Assembly: GCA_035762175.1 (NCBI GenBank)
Contig: DASTPP010000232.1
Coordinates: 1 to 30,226 of the forward strand
DNA length: 30,226 bases
Source of the DNA: DASTPP01 sp035762175
GTDB taxonomy: Bacteria > Myxococcota_A > Polyangia > Polyangiales > Polyangiaceae
Direction: 5' to 3'
Position numbers and translations under genes: made by a program. The stretch's first letter is position 1, and each line of letters begins with the position of its first letter. Below, one piece after another: positions 12,640 to 21,105 of the stretch. The notes under the pieces are model-generated. The model saw nothing but the letters and a program-made list of their open reading frames with translations, searched no databases and was not told where the DNA came from.

Positions 12640-15234
12640 ATGGCCCTTGCCCGCACCGACACCGAACTGCGCCCCCTCTGCAAGCGCGCCGAGCAGCTGG
12701 CCGCTCGTCGCCGCGAGCCCCTCTCCACCGTCCACCTGCTCATGGCCATCAGCGCCCCGGGCAGCGCCGCGTCCGGCGTGCTCGAGGCGCACCGCATCAC
12801 GCCGCAGCGGCTCGAGCGGCTCGTGCACTCGACCGTGGGCGACGAGTCCGACGCGATCGCCAAGGTGGTCGACGAGGCGCTCGCGCTCGCCTCGCGCACC
12901 CAGGCGCGCATGCCGAGCGCGCTGCACCTCTTGCTCGCCCTCCTGAGCTCGCGGCGCTGCGTCGCCTACCGCGTGCTCGAGCAGGGCGAGGTCGATCTCG
13001 CGCGCCTGCGCAGCGCCGCGATGCAGGTCGCGATCGGGGCCGCGCCGGCGTCCGCCCGCGCCGCGGCGAGCGCGTCCGCCCCGCCGCCCTCGGCCGGCCC
13101 GGCGCCCGCGCCGCGCCGCGCCGCCGCGCGCGGCACCGTCGTGAGCCTGCTGCCGGCGGTCCGGCCGCGCCGCCCGCTGCCCGCGCCGGGCTCGCTGGGG
13201 CCGCCGAGCGCCGGCGGGCCGTCGTCGGGCGTGGGCGTCGCGGGGCCGTCGTCGGGCCTGGGCGTTGCGGGGCCGTCGTCGGGCGCGGGCGTCGGGGGGC
13301 CGTCGTCGGGCCCGGGCGCGGCGACGGCGGCGCCCTCGGGCCCCGCGGCGGTGCCGAGCGCGCCGTCGTCGGGGGCGCCGGGCGCTTGGGCCGGGCCCGC
13401 GCCGTCGCCGCGGCCGGCGGCGGGCCTCGCGCGCTTCGAGCTCGATCCGAAGCGCTTCCCGCTGCTCTCGTCGCTGGGCCGAAACCTGACGTTGGCGGCC
13501 GCCCGCGGCGAGCTCGCCCCGGTCGTCGGGCGCGAGGCCGAGGTCGATCGCTGCCTCGATGTGCTGGCCAAGCGCCAGGCCAACAACCCCGTTTTGGTCG
13601 GCGCGCCGGGCGTGGGCAAGTCGTCGATCGTGCGCGCGGTCGCGGCGGCCGCGGCCGCCTCGCCGCCCGGCTCGGCCGACGCGCGCGTGTTCGTCGAGCT
13701 GACGGCGGCCGAGCTCCTGGGCGGGACGGGCGTGCGGGGGGCGCTGGCCGAGCGCTTCGCGACGCTGCGCCAGGAGGTCCGGGCGGCGCGGGGCGAGGTG
13801 GTGCTGGCCTTCGACGACATTCATCAGCTCTTCGGGGGCGAGACCGAGGCCGAGCTCGGCGCCGAGCTGCGCCAGGCGCTCGCGCGCGGCGAGCTGCCCT
13901 GCCTGGGCACGGCGACGCCCGAAGACTTCCGGCGCGTGCTCGAGCCCGACCCCTCGCTCGCGCGGCGCCTCTCGCCCATCTTCGTCGACGAGCCGCCGCC
14001 CGAGCAGACGGTGGCGATCGCGCGCCAGGGCGCCGACGCGCTCACGGCCTACCACGGCGTGCGCTTCGGCGACGACGTGGTGGCGGCCGCGGTCGCCTGG
14101 ACCTCGCGCTACCTGCCCGGGCGCGCGCTGCCCGACAAGGCGCTCGCGGTGCTCGACCTCGGCGGGGCGCGGGCGCGGCGGCAGGGGCTCGACCCGGTGC
14201 CGCTCGAGACGCTGGCACTCGTCGTCTCCGAGCAGAGCGACGTGCCGCCCGAGCGCCTGCTCGAGGCCGACGGCGAGCGCATGCTGGCGCTCGAGTCGGT
14301 GCTCGCCGAGACCGTCGTCGGCCACGGCAAGGCGCTCGCGCGCATCGCGGCCGTCCTGCGGCGCAACGCCGCCGGCCTGCGCGGGCGCCGCCCGGTCGGC
14401 ACCTTCTTGCTGCTCGGGCCGACCGGCGTCGGCAAGACCGAGACGGCCAAGGCCGTCGCGCAGGCGCTCTTCCACAGCCCCGACGCGATGACGCGCATCG
14501 ACCTGACCGAGTACGCCGAGCCGCACGCGCTCGCGCGCCTGGTCGGCGCGCCGCCCGGCTACGTGGGCCACGAGGCCGGCGGGCAGCTCACCGAGGCGGT
14601 GCGGCGCCGGCCCTACCAGGTCATCCTGCTCGACGAGATCGAGAAGGCGCACCGCGACGTGCTCATGGCCTTCTTGCAGGTCTTCGACGAGGGCCGCCTG
14701 ACCGACGGCCGGGGGCGCACGGTCGACTTCACCAACGCGGTCATCGTGCTCACCTCGAACCTCGGCGCCCAGGCCGCGGCGGCCTCGCCCGCCGGGCGCA
14801 TCGGCTTCGAGCGCGGCGGGGCGGCCGAGCGGCGGCCCGCACCCGACCCGGCCGCCGTCGTCGCCGCCGCGCGCGCCGCGCTGCCGCCCGAGTTCTACAA
14901 CCGCATCGACGAGGTGCTCGTCTACGCGCCGCTCGCGCGCGACGAGGTGCGGAGCGTCGCCGAGCGCCTGCTCGAGGGCCTCGCCGAGACGCTCGCGCGC
15001 GAGCGGGGCGTCGCGCTCGACTTCGGCGCGGGCGTCATCGAGGCGCTGCTCGCGCACGGCTACGACCCCGAGCTCGGCGCCCGCCCCATCAAGCGCGCCA
15101 TCGCCGTGCACGTCGAGGCCCCGCTCGCGGAGCTGCTGCTGCGCGGCGAGGCCCCGCCCGGCGCCCGCGTCCGCTTCGAGCTCGACGCGTCCGGCGCGCT
15201 CGTGCCCCGCGCCTCGCCCCCGCCCCGCCCCTGA
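12640..15234 (+). CDS. Clp-family double AAA+ ATPase (ClpA/ClpC-like)
   Basis: 864 residues. Residues ~1-130 form a Clp repeat domain (LSTVHLLMAIS, SALHLLLALLSS). A linker of ~120 residues rich in Ala/Pro/Gly/Ser includes GPSSGxGVA repeats. AAA-1: Walker A GAPGVGKSS near 321-329, a Walker B-like FDDIH (Asp392, Asp393) and an ARRLSPI arginine pair. AAA-2: Walker A GPTGVGKTE near 593, Walker B LLDEIEKAH, and pore loop GYVG with Tyr641. A ClpB-type C-terminal small domain follows (YDPELGARPIKRAI). There is no long M-domain coiled coil, which fits ClpA better than ClpB. IGF at 721-723 resembles a ClpP-docking loop. The AAA-1 pore loop reads TGVRG where ClpA has TKYRG, so its aromatic residue is missing. 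Probable unfoldase; dependence on ClpP is inferred. Confidence 0.88.
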   Translation: MALARTDTELRPLCKRAEQLAARRREPLSTVHLLMAISAPGSAASGVLEAHRITPQRLERLVHSTVGDESDAIAKVVDEALALASRTQARMPSALHLLLALLSSRRCVAYRVLEQGEVDLARLRSAAMQVAIGAAPASARAAASASAPPPSAGPAPAPRRAAARGTVVSLLPAVRPRRPLPAPGSLGPPSAGGPSSGVGVAGPSSGLGVAGPSSGAGVGGPSSGPGAATAAPSGPAAVPSAPSSGAPGAWAGPAPSPRPAAGLARFELDPKRFPLLSSLGRNLTLAAARGELAPVVGREAEVDRCLDVLAKRQANNPVLVGAPGVGKSSIVRAVAAAAAASPPGSADARVFVELTAAELLGGTGVRGALAERFATLRQEVRAARGEVVLAFDDIHQLFGGETEAELGAELRQALARGELPCLGTATPEDFRRVLEPDPSLARRLSPIFVDEPPPEQTVAIARQGADALTAYHGVRFGDDVVAAAVAWTSRYLPGRALPDKALAVLDLGGARARRQGLDPVPLETLALVVSEQSDVPPERLLEADGERMLALESVLAETVVGHGKALARIAAVLRRNAAGLRGRRPVGTFLLLGPTGVGKTETAKAVAQALFHSPDAMTRIDLTEYAEPHALARLVGAPPGYVGHEAGGQLTEAVRRRPYQVILLDEIEKAHRDVLMAFLQVFDEGRLTDGRGRTVDFTNAVIVLTSNLGAQAAAASPAGRIGFERGGAAERRPAPDPAAVVAAARAALPPEFYNRIDEVLVYAPLARDEVRSVAERLLEGLAETLARERGVALDFGAGVIEALLAHGYDPELGARPIKRAIAVHVEAPLAELLLRGEAPPGARVRFELDASGALVPRASPPPRP
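13216..13317 (+). repeat. 27-bp in-frame repeats in the Clp linker
   Basis: Three full units and a partial fourth encode GPSSG[VLA]GV[AG]. They lie between the N-domain and the first AAA module, where a flexible tether is expected. Confidence 0.75.
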
Positions 15235-15447
15235 CGCCTCGCCGCCCCCGACGCCCGGCCGCCCCTGACGCCTCGCCGCCCCCGACGCCCGGCCGCCCCC
15301 GACGCCTCGTCGCCCCCGACGGTCCCGCCGTCCCTGACGCCTCGCCGCCCCCGACGGCCCCGCCGTCCCTGACGCCCCCCCTCGACGGCCCGCCGTCCCT
15401 GACGCCTCGCTGTCCCTGACGCCTCGCCGTCCCTGACCCCCGGCCGC
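15232..15447 (+). repeat. 17-bp tandem repeat tract starting at the Clp stop codon
   Basis: About 13 imperfect, directly adjacent units with a consensus near CTGACGCCTCGCCGTCC run from the TGA of the Clp gene to roughly 40 bp before the next gene. Many copies keep TGA at the same place in the unit. There are no spacers between copies. Confidence 0.8.
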
Positions 15448-15489
15448 CGCCGCCCCGGCCGTCGAGGCTTCTGCCCAAAGGAGACCACC

Positions 15490-16296
15490 ATGAAGACGCC
15501 CCGCCTCGGCCGACTCGGCCTCTGCCTCGCCGCCGCCCTCGCCCCCGCGCTCGCCGCCGCCCAGGCGCCTCCCGCCGGCGCCGCCCCGCCGCCGGCCGTC
15601 GCCCCGCCGCCCCCCGTCGCCCCGCCGCCGGCCGTCGCGCCCGCCCCGGCGCCCGCGCCGCTCGCGGCCGCGTCCTTCCCCGAGGCGCCGGCGCCGGCCG
15701 TCAACGATCACACCCGCGTCGTCGGCAGCTTCGGCGTCGGCTGGTTCGGCCTCAGCAACGTGCCCATCGCCGCCGAGAACGGCGGCCGCGACTCGATCGC
15801 GGCGCCGGCGATCGGGGTGCGCTACTGGGTCAACGATCTGCTGGGCATCGACGCCGGGCTCGGCTTCGCGACCTCGAGCAGCTCGTCCGAGGTGGGCGAC
15901 GCCAACGCCGACGGGCTCTCGCGCACCGCGTTCTTGGTGCACCTCGGCGTGCCGCTCGCGCTCGCCGCGGGCCGGCACTACATCTTCGAGGTCGTGCCCG
16001 AGGGCAACTTCGCCTACGCCAGCGGCAACACGGGCGACGCCACCGACGTCGACGTGCAGGGCCTGCGCTTCGAGGTCGGCGCCCGGGCCGGCACCGAGAT
16101 TCAGTTCGGGTTCATCGGCATCCCCGAGCTGGCGCTCGAGGGCAGCGTCGGGCTCTTCTTGCGCTCGGACAGCTACAAGGCGTCGCCCAACGCCGGCGAC
16201 GACATCAAGCAGAGCGATTTTCTCATTTCGACCTCGAACATCAACAACCCCTGGGACTTCTTCCGCAGCAACGTCGCGGCGCGCTATTATTTCTGA
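15490..16296 (+). CDS. Outer-membrane beta-barrel protein
   Basis: 268 residues. A clear signal peptide (basic MKTPRLGRLG, then LCLAAALAPALAAAQA) is followed by a Pro/Ala-rich stretch of ~40 residues, perhaps a periplasmic or wall-spanning tether. From about residue 75 alternating hydrophobic strands rich in Gly, Phe and Tyr appear (VVGSFGVGWFGLS, IGVRYWVNDLLGIDAGLGFA). The protein ends in NVAARYYF, a terminal Phe motif typical of barrels inserted by BAM. The size suits an 8-10-strand barrel of the OmpA/OmpW size class; the exact family is not recognised. The Shine-Dalgarno AAAGGAG (15478-15484) is the strongest in the window, suggesting high expression. It lies 28 bp upstream of a lipoprotein gene on the same strand. 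Confidence 0.85.
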   Translation: MKTPRLGRLGLCLAAALAPALAAAQAPPAGAAPPPAVAPPPPVAPPPAVAPAPAPAPLAAASFPEAPAPAVNDHTRVVGSFGVGWFGLSNVPIAAENGGRDSIAAPAIGVRYWVNDLLGIDAGLGFATSSSSSEVGDANADGLSRTAFLVHLGVPLALAAGRHYIFEVVPEGNFAYASGNTGDATDVDVQGLRFEVGARAGTEIQFGFIGIPELALEGSVGLFLRSDSYKASPNAGDDIKQSDFLISTSNINNPWDFFRSNVAARYYF

Positions 16297-16324
16297 GCGC
16301 CCCCCCCGGCGCCGCGGAGGCCCC

Positions 16325-17008
<684 letters not shown>

Positions 17009-17295
17009 GGCGGGTCTACGGCCCGGCTCGAGCTCCGGGCGGTGGCCGAAATGCGCGCCCGCTGGGGCGCGCTCGCGTCGCGGCCTGCCACGGCGTCGCG
17101 GGTTGCCACACGGGGTGAGGCGGGAGCGCCGTCGGGCGCGTGTGGCGGCGCCGCAAGGCCCGTGCGCGCCGCGTGCTGCCGCGCCCCACGCGGGCGGCGA
17201 CCGAGCGGCGCGGGCGCGGCGCGCGTTACTGAGTTCGAAGCGAAAACCGGGGCCCGCGCGGCGCGGGCGCGCTTCTTGCTCGACCGTCGTTTGCG
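17009..17295 (+). other. 287-bp gene-free stretch before the second protease
   Basis: Mostly GC-rich sequence with a few less GC-rich bases at 17226-17250 (TTACTGAGTTCGAAGCGAAAACC), where a promoter could lie. No clear -35/-10 pair or hairpin with a T-tract seen. Confidence 0.4.
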
Positions 17296-18342
17296 ATGCA
17301 ACGGTCGACTCGATTCTCCCGCGGGCCCTGGGCGGCGGTCATCGCCGCGGCGGCGTTGCTCGGGTGCGCCGACGAGGCCGTCGACGACCTCGAGTCGACC
17401 GCCACCGCGCAGGCGCCCATCGAAGACGGCGTCAACGACGACGACCACCTCGGCGTCGTGCGCGTGGTCCGGCCCCGCTCGCTCGACGTGCCCGGCGACA
17501 AGGGCGGGCAGTGCTCGGGCGTCGTCGTCGCCCCGAACCTCGTGCTGACCGCGCGCCACTGCGTCAGCGCGCTGAAGCCCGCCAAGTCGCTCTGCGACGG
17601 CACGACCTTCCACCCGACGCAGACGCTCACCGTCGAGATCGTGGGCCTCTCCGACGCGCTCGACAGCCTCTCGGTACCCGCCCAGAACGTCGCGGTGCCC
17701 GGCGAGGGCGACGAGCTCTGCGGCCACGACGTCGCCCTCTTGCGCGTGCCGACGCTCGTCCGCGCCCTGCGCAAGCGCGGCGTGCCGATCTACGAGCCCC
17801 GCTTCGAGAGCAACGTGCGGCGCAGCGAGTCGTACCGGGCCGTCGGCCTCGGCGCCTACAACGCCAAGGGCTTCGGCGTCGGCACGCGCCGCGAGCGCGA
17901 CGGGCTCTCGGTCGACTGCGCCGGCCGGTCCTGCCGCAGCGAGGGCGTGGGCGAGCGCGAGTGGCGCGGCTCGGACGCCATCTGCAGCGGCGACTCGGGC
18001 GGGCCCGCGCTCGACGCGGACGGCCGCCTCATCGGCATCGTCTCGCGCTCGAACAGCAGCGACTGCAGCAAGCCCGTCTACGCCTCGGTCTACGCCTGGC
18101 GCGGCTGGCTGCGCGACGAGGCGCTCGCGTCGGCCCGCCTCGACGGCCTCGCGCCGCCCACCTGGGCCACCACCACCTTCGCCGAGCCGGCCTCGGCCGA
18201 GGGCGAGGCCTTCGGCGACGAAGGCGAGCTCGGCGGCGGCTGCGCGGCGGGCGCCGCGCCCCCCGGCCGCGGGGCCTGGGCCCTCGCCGCCCTCGTCATG
18301 ACCGCGGCGCTCGCCCGGCGCCGGCGCGTCACGGCCCGCTGA
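17296..18342 (+). CDS. Trypsin-like serine protease, lipobox plus MYXO-CTERM tail (second copy)
   Basis: 348 residues. The signal VIAAAALLGC has a lipobox Cys at 24. The S1-family triad is intact: His88 in LTARHC, Asp145 in GHDVALL, Ser234 in CSGDSGGP. Shared stretches with the protease at 4561-5670 include APNLVLTARHC, ES/TYRAVG and RRERDGL. The end is MYXO-CTERM-like: GGCAAG, then a hydrophobic helix (WALAALVMTAALA) and RRRRVTAR. A secreted, envelope-anchored protease is likely; substrate and activation mode are unknown. The N-terminal sequence after the lipobox (ATAQAPIEDGVNDDD) could hold a short propeptide with the new N-terminus at IEDG. It is preceded by 287 bp without a gene. Its 3' end overlaps the convergent gene at 18329 by 14 bp. 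Confidence 0.9.
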   Translation: MQRSTRFSRGPWAAVIAAAALLGCADEAVDDLESTATAQAPIEDGVNDDDHLGVVRVVRPRSLDVPGDKGGQCSGVVVAPNLVLTARHCVSALKPAKSLCDGTTFHPTQTLTVEIVGLSDALDSLSVPAQNVAVPGEGDELCGHDVALLRVPTLVRALRKRGVPIYEPRFESNVRRSESYRAVGLGAYNAKGFGVGTRRERDGLSVDCAGRSCRSEGVGEREWRGSDAICSGDSGGPALDADGRLIGIVSRSNSSDCSKPVYASVYAWRGWLRDEALASARLDGLAPPTWATTTFAEPASAEGEAFGDEGELGGGCAAGAAPPGRGAWALAALVMTAALARRRRVTAR

Positions 18343-18874
18343 CGGGGGGGGCGCGAAGCGCCCTCGCGACCCCGTCGAGAAGGCGCCCCGCTTCTGCCTC
18401 CCCCGCCCGCCGGCCCGCCGCCCTTCGGCCGCCAGCGTGACGGCCTAACGCCGCCGTCGCAAGCTGCCTGATGCGGCCGGCGACGACCGGGTCTTCCAGC
18501 ATGCGGGCGAGGGCCATTTCGAGCGAGGCCCTGTCGTCAGGGAAGTACTGCTGGTCACCGAACGCTACGTTGACGGGGTACCCGGACCGAGCCAGCTCGA
18601 ACTCGCACAGGGGCACCTCACCCCGGGGGCCCTGCGCCACGAGGGCCGGGTACTTTTCTTTCGGCGTGAAGGCGCCCGCCGCGCCGATGACCCAGCTGAG
18701 GTCCGGCGTCGCGCGAGAGACCGAGCCACGCCGGACGCTGACGTTGCTGCCCACCACTTCGGTGAGCTGGCGGCTCAGCTCGTCGAGCACCTCGTCGACC
18801 TCACGCTCGGCACGTGTCGCGTCATCATGGGCGGACAAGCCTCGTTGGAGTGCGGCTTTGAAGTCGGTGGTCAT
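18329..18874 (-). CDS. Small hypothetical protein partnered with the EEP enzyme
   Basis: 181 residues from ATG 18874, preceded by AGAGG with 9-nt spacing; a TTG 18 bp upstream is less likely. No family recognised. An N-terminal helical part with charged residues (AEREVDEVLDELSRQL) is followed by an alpha/beta region (YPALVAQGPRGEVPLCEFEL, GYPVNVAFGDQQYF) and a helical, Arg/Ala-rich C-terminus. No signal peptide or membrane segment. It starts 14 bp after the EEP gene on the same strand, so the two are probably one transcript. The start of the gene uses more A/T than its neighbours, suggesting transfer. Possible roles are an accessory, sensor or immunity partner of the EEP enzyme; this is inference from gene order only. 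Confidence 0.7.
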   Translation of the reverse strand: MTTDFKAALQRGLSAHDDATRAEREVDEVLDELSRQLTEVVGSNVSVRRGSVSRATPDLSWVIGAAGAFTPKEKYPALVAQGPRGEVPLCEFELARSGYPVNVAFGDQQYFPDDRASLEMALARMLEDPVVAGRIRQLATAALGRHAGGRRAAGRRAGEAEAGRLLDGVARALRAPPVSGP

Positions 18875-18888
18875 GAGCAGAGACCTCT

Positions 18889-19815
18889 TCAAGTGGCGGA
18901 TGCGCTATGCCTGAGGGTAGTGACCACGGGCAGATGGTCAAAGGGCCTGGACCGGCTCGTGACGCTCGCGACGAGGTCGGGCAGGCGAAGCGGGCCGGTG
19001 AGGCTCTCGTCGAGCTGCCAACCGGGCGCGGTCAGGAAGGAAGCCGACACGAGAACCTGGTCGAAGGTGTACCACCGGGTTGATGGCGTGCCGCGCCGGT
19101 AGAAGTACGTCCCGGCGCCCGCGGGGGTCGCCGGGTCGTCGGGGTGCGGGGCGGCCTCCCCGAGGTGCCGCCAGGAGGCATTATAGAGTAGCTCCCGGGG
19201 CTTCTGCCGCGCGAGCTCCCGGTCGCGCGTGCTCCCGATCCCTTCGGCGATCGAGTGGTCGAAGGGCTCATCGTTGAAGTCGCCCACGACGACCAAGTAT
19301 GGCGGCGCCTCGGGCGGCGAGTGGGCGATGAGCGACCGGAATATCTGGCGGACCACCTCGCCCAACCGGTTTCGCTTCGGGCGCTGCTGCTCATCGTGCT
19401 GCCGCGAGGGCCAGTGGGCGATCACGAGGTGAATCTCGGGCGCCCCTCCGGCCCGAAGCGTGGTGACCGTCTGGCGGGTGACGACGCTCCCTTCGCTGAT
19501 CGGCGCGGTGAACTGCAAGGGCCCCACCTCGACCCTCGACTCGTCGAACAAAACGCCGATTCTCACCTCGTCGTGCCGAGGGCTCGGTCGCTGGCGCCAG
19601 CGGGCGCCGGGCTGCAACTCGTTGAGGCGCCGTCGCAAGTCGTCAAGGTGGGGGCGAGCCGTCTCTCCGAGGAGAAAGACATCGACGAGGGCGAGCCGCC
19701 GGGCGGCAGCGAGGACGCCGCCAGCGGCTTCGAGGTGCCCGGCCTCGGCCTTGCCGTTGCGCAAGGAGGTGTTCCACCAGCCAATGCGTAGGGCGATGTT
19801 CTCGGCGGTCGACAT
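18889..19815 (-). CDS. Endonuclease/exonuclease/phosphatase (EEP) family protein
   Basis: 308 residues. All usual EEP landmarks are visible: GWWNTSL near the start (Asn15), the metal-binding Glu51 in LLGETAR, His134 in IAHWPSRQ, VVGDFND (Asp179, Asn181), FDQVLVS (Asp252) and the terminal FDHLPV (Asp293, His294). The family uses Mg2+ to cleave phosphodiester or phosphoester bonds; members act on DNA, RNA, inositol phosphates or sphingomyelin, and this substrate cannot be told. No signal peptide, so probably cytoplasmic. ATG 19815 has GAGAG 8 nt upstream. It is followed closely by a small unknown gene and preceded, 117 bp away on the same strand, by a nucleotidyltransferase-HEPN gene. Base composition looks less GC-biased than the genome core. 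Confidence 0.88.
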   Translation of the reverse strand: MSTAENIALRIGWWNTSLRNGKAEAGHLEAAGGVLAAARRLALVDVFLLGETARPHLDDLRRRLNELQPGARWRQRPSPRHDEVRIGVLFDESRVEVGPLQFTAPISEGSVVTRQTVTTLRAGGAPEIHLVIAHWPSRQHDEQQRPKRNRLGEVVRQIFRSLIAHSPPEAPPYLVVVGDFNDEPFDHSIAEGIGSTRDRELARQKPRELLYNASWRHLGEAAPHPDDPATPAGAGTYFYRRGTPSTRWYTFDQVLVSASFLTAPGWQLDESLTGPLRLPDLVASVTSRSRPFDHLPVVTTLRHSASAT

Positions 19816-19831
19816 GCGAATGGCTCTCGGT

Positions 19832-19860
19832 ATCTTAGCCCGCTCCGCGGTGACTCGCAG
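19832..19860 (-). promoter_or_regulatory. Weak promoter candidate for the EEP gene
   Basis: On the minus strand CTGCGA, a 17-bp spacer and TAAGAT lie upstream of the ATG; the -10-like hexamer is 16 nt from the start codon. Only partial consensus match; the implied leader would be very short. Confidence 0.25.
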
Positions 19861-19932
19861 CGCGCCGCTCGAGTCGGGCGACGTCCCAGGCTTCCGCCTC
19901 GGTACCGCCGCCCCCTCCGCGCCGAGCCTGCC

Positions 19933-21105
19933 CTACTCCGGCCAGCGCCTCCGCCGCTTGATCTCGCCCCGCAACGCCTCGAGCTCGCCCAGGCCCATCG
20001 CCTCGAGCCGCGCCCGCTGCCCTTCGGTCGGCGCGAGGCCGAGCACCTCGCACAGATCGAGCACCGCCGTCCGCAGCCCCGCCTCGCGGCCCCGCGCTTC
20101 GCCCCGCGCCTCGCCCTCGCGCACCCGCGCTTCGACGAGCTCGGCCACGTCGCGCACCCAGCGCCCCAGCTCGGCCGCGTCGTCGGGCGGCGGCGGCAGG
20201 CCTTCGGGCAGCGGCTCGCCCGGGGCGGGCGGACGGGGCAGCGACGAGCTGACGGCGTCGGGACCGCGGAACGAGGCGAGCTTCTCGAGGCACACCTCGC
20301 GCACGCGCGCGGCGAGGCCGAGCACCCGCGCTTGCAGGGCGGCGAGCTCGTCGGGCGTGATGCGGTACGAGGGCGTGTAGCGCGCTTCGATATAAGCTTT
20401 CTTCAACAAGAGGAAGAGCCGGTTGTCTTCGGCGGTGCCCCGGGGCAAGGCGCCCTCGAGCCGCGGGTGCTGCGCGGCGGCGCTCTTGCCGAGCGCTTCG
20501 AGGTCGTGCGAGCGCTCTTTGTACCCGCTCAAGACCAGGCTGGCGGTGTGAAAGTAGCGCTCGGCCGCCTGGTGCAGCAGAAAGGCGGCGTGGCTGAGCA
20601 GGCCGCGCGCGGCGTAGTAGCGGCAGCCATGAAAGAACCCGCTGGCGCTCTCGAACCAGTGGGTGAAGTTCTTCTGGCCGAGGTCGAGGCGCTCGTCGTC
20701 GTTGAGCGCCTTGGGCGTCGCGAGGGTGACGTGCCGCGCGTCGTAGAGCACGACCCCCTCGCGCACGACGTCGACGAAGAAGTACTGCCCCATTCGGATC
20801 TCGCGGTTGACGAACGTGACCGCGTGCGCGATGAGCGTGACGGGCGTGGGGGCGGCCGCCTCGCGCAAGCGCGCCTCGAGCTCGCGCCAGAAGCCGACGT
20901 CGTCGGCCAGCGCGGGGTCGTGGGTGACGGCGAGCAGGTCGAAGTCGCTCTGGTAGCCGGTCTCGGGGTCGTCGACCCAGTCGCCGCGGGCGTGGCTGCC
21001 GAAGAGCACCAAGAGCCCGAGCGGCACCCGCTCGCGGAAGAGCGCGGCGATCTGGCCGAGCTTCGCGCGTTTGGCGTCGGGCAGGTGATCGAGAGACGTC
21101 TTCAT
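19933..21105 (-). CDS. Nucleotidyltransferase-HEPN fusion with charged C-terminal tail
   Basis: 390 residues from ATG 21105; starts farther upstream add a sequence without domain character. Residues ~30-110 are a minimal nucleotidyltransferase fold: GSHARG at 36-41 and the DxD metal pair at Asp54/Asp56 (SDFDLLAV), with an 8-residue insert between. Residues ~140-270 resemble a HEPN helical bundle (AAFLLHQAAERYFHTASLVL, YKERSHDLEAL). The last ~80 residues are charged (GEARGEARGREAGLRTAVLD, then a short helical end and RRRRWPE). This recalls the C-terminal tails of Rpn/PD-(D/E)XK-type proteins. In MNT-HEPN toxin-antitoxin pairs the transferase AMPylates the HEPN RNase; here both are one chain. 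RGLLSH is a possible R-x4-H, but not at the usual site in the bundle. Toxin, self-silenced toxin, or a housekeeping transferase are all possible. Confidence 0.85.
   Translation of the reverse strand: MKTSLDHLPDAKRAKLGQIAALFRERVPLGLLVLFGSHARGDWVDDPETGYQSDFDLLAVTHDPALADDVGFWRELEARLREAAAPTPVTLIAHAVTFVNREIRMGQYFFVDVVREGVVLYDARHVTLATPKALNDDERLDLGQKNFTHWFESASGFFHGCRYYAARGLLSHAAFLLHQAAERYFHTASLVLSGYKERSHDLEALGKSAAAQHPRLEGALPRGTAEDNRLFLLLKKAYIEARYTPSYRITPDELAALQARVLGLAARVREVCLEKLASFRGPDAVSSSLPRPPAPGEPLPEGLPPPPDDAAELGRWVRDVAELVEARVREGEARGEARGREAGLRTAVLDLCEVLGLAPTEGQRARLEAMGLGELEALRGEIKRRRRWPE

Noticed and set aside
12640..15234. Clp ATPase considered as type VI secretion ClpV
   Set aside because: No type VI genes nearby, and an IGF loop typical of ClpP partners is present.
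15232..15447. Repeat tract considered as a CRISPR array
   Set aside because: Units are 17 bp, imperfect and directly adjacent, without unique spacers or cas genes.
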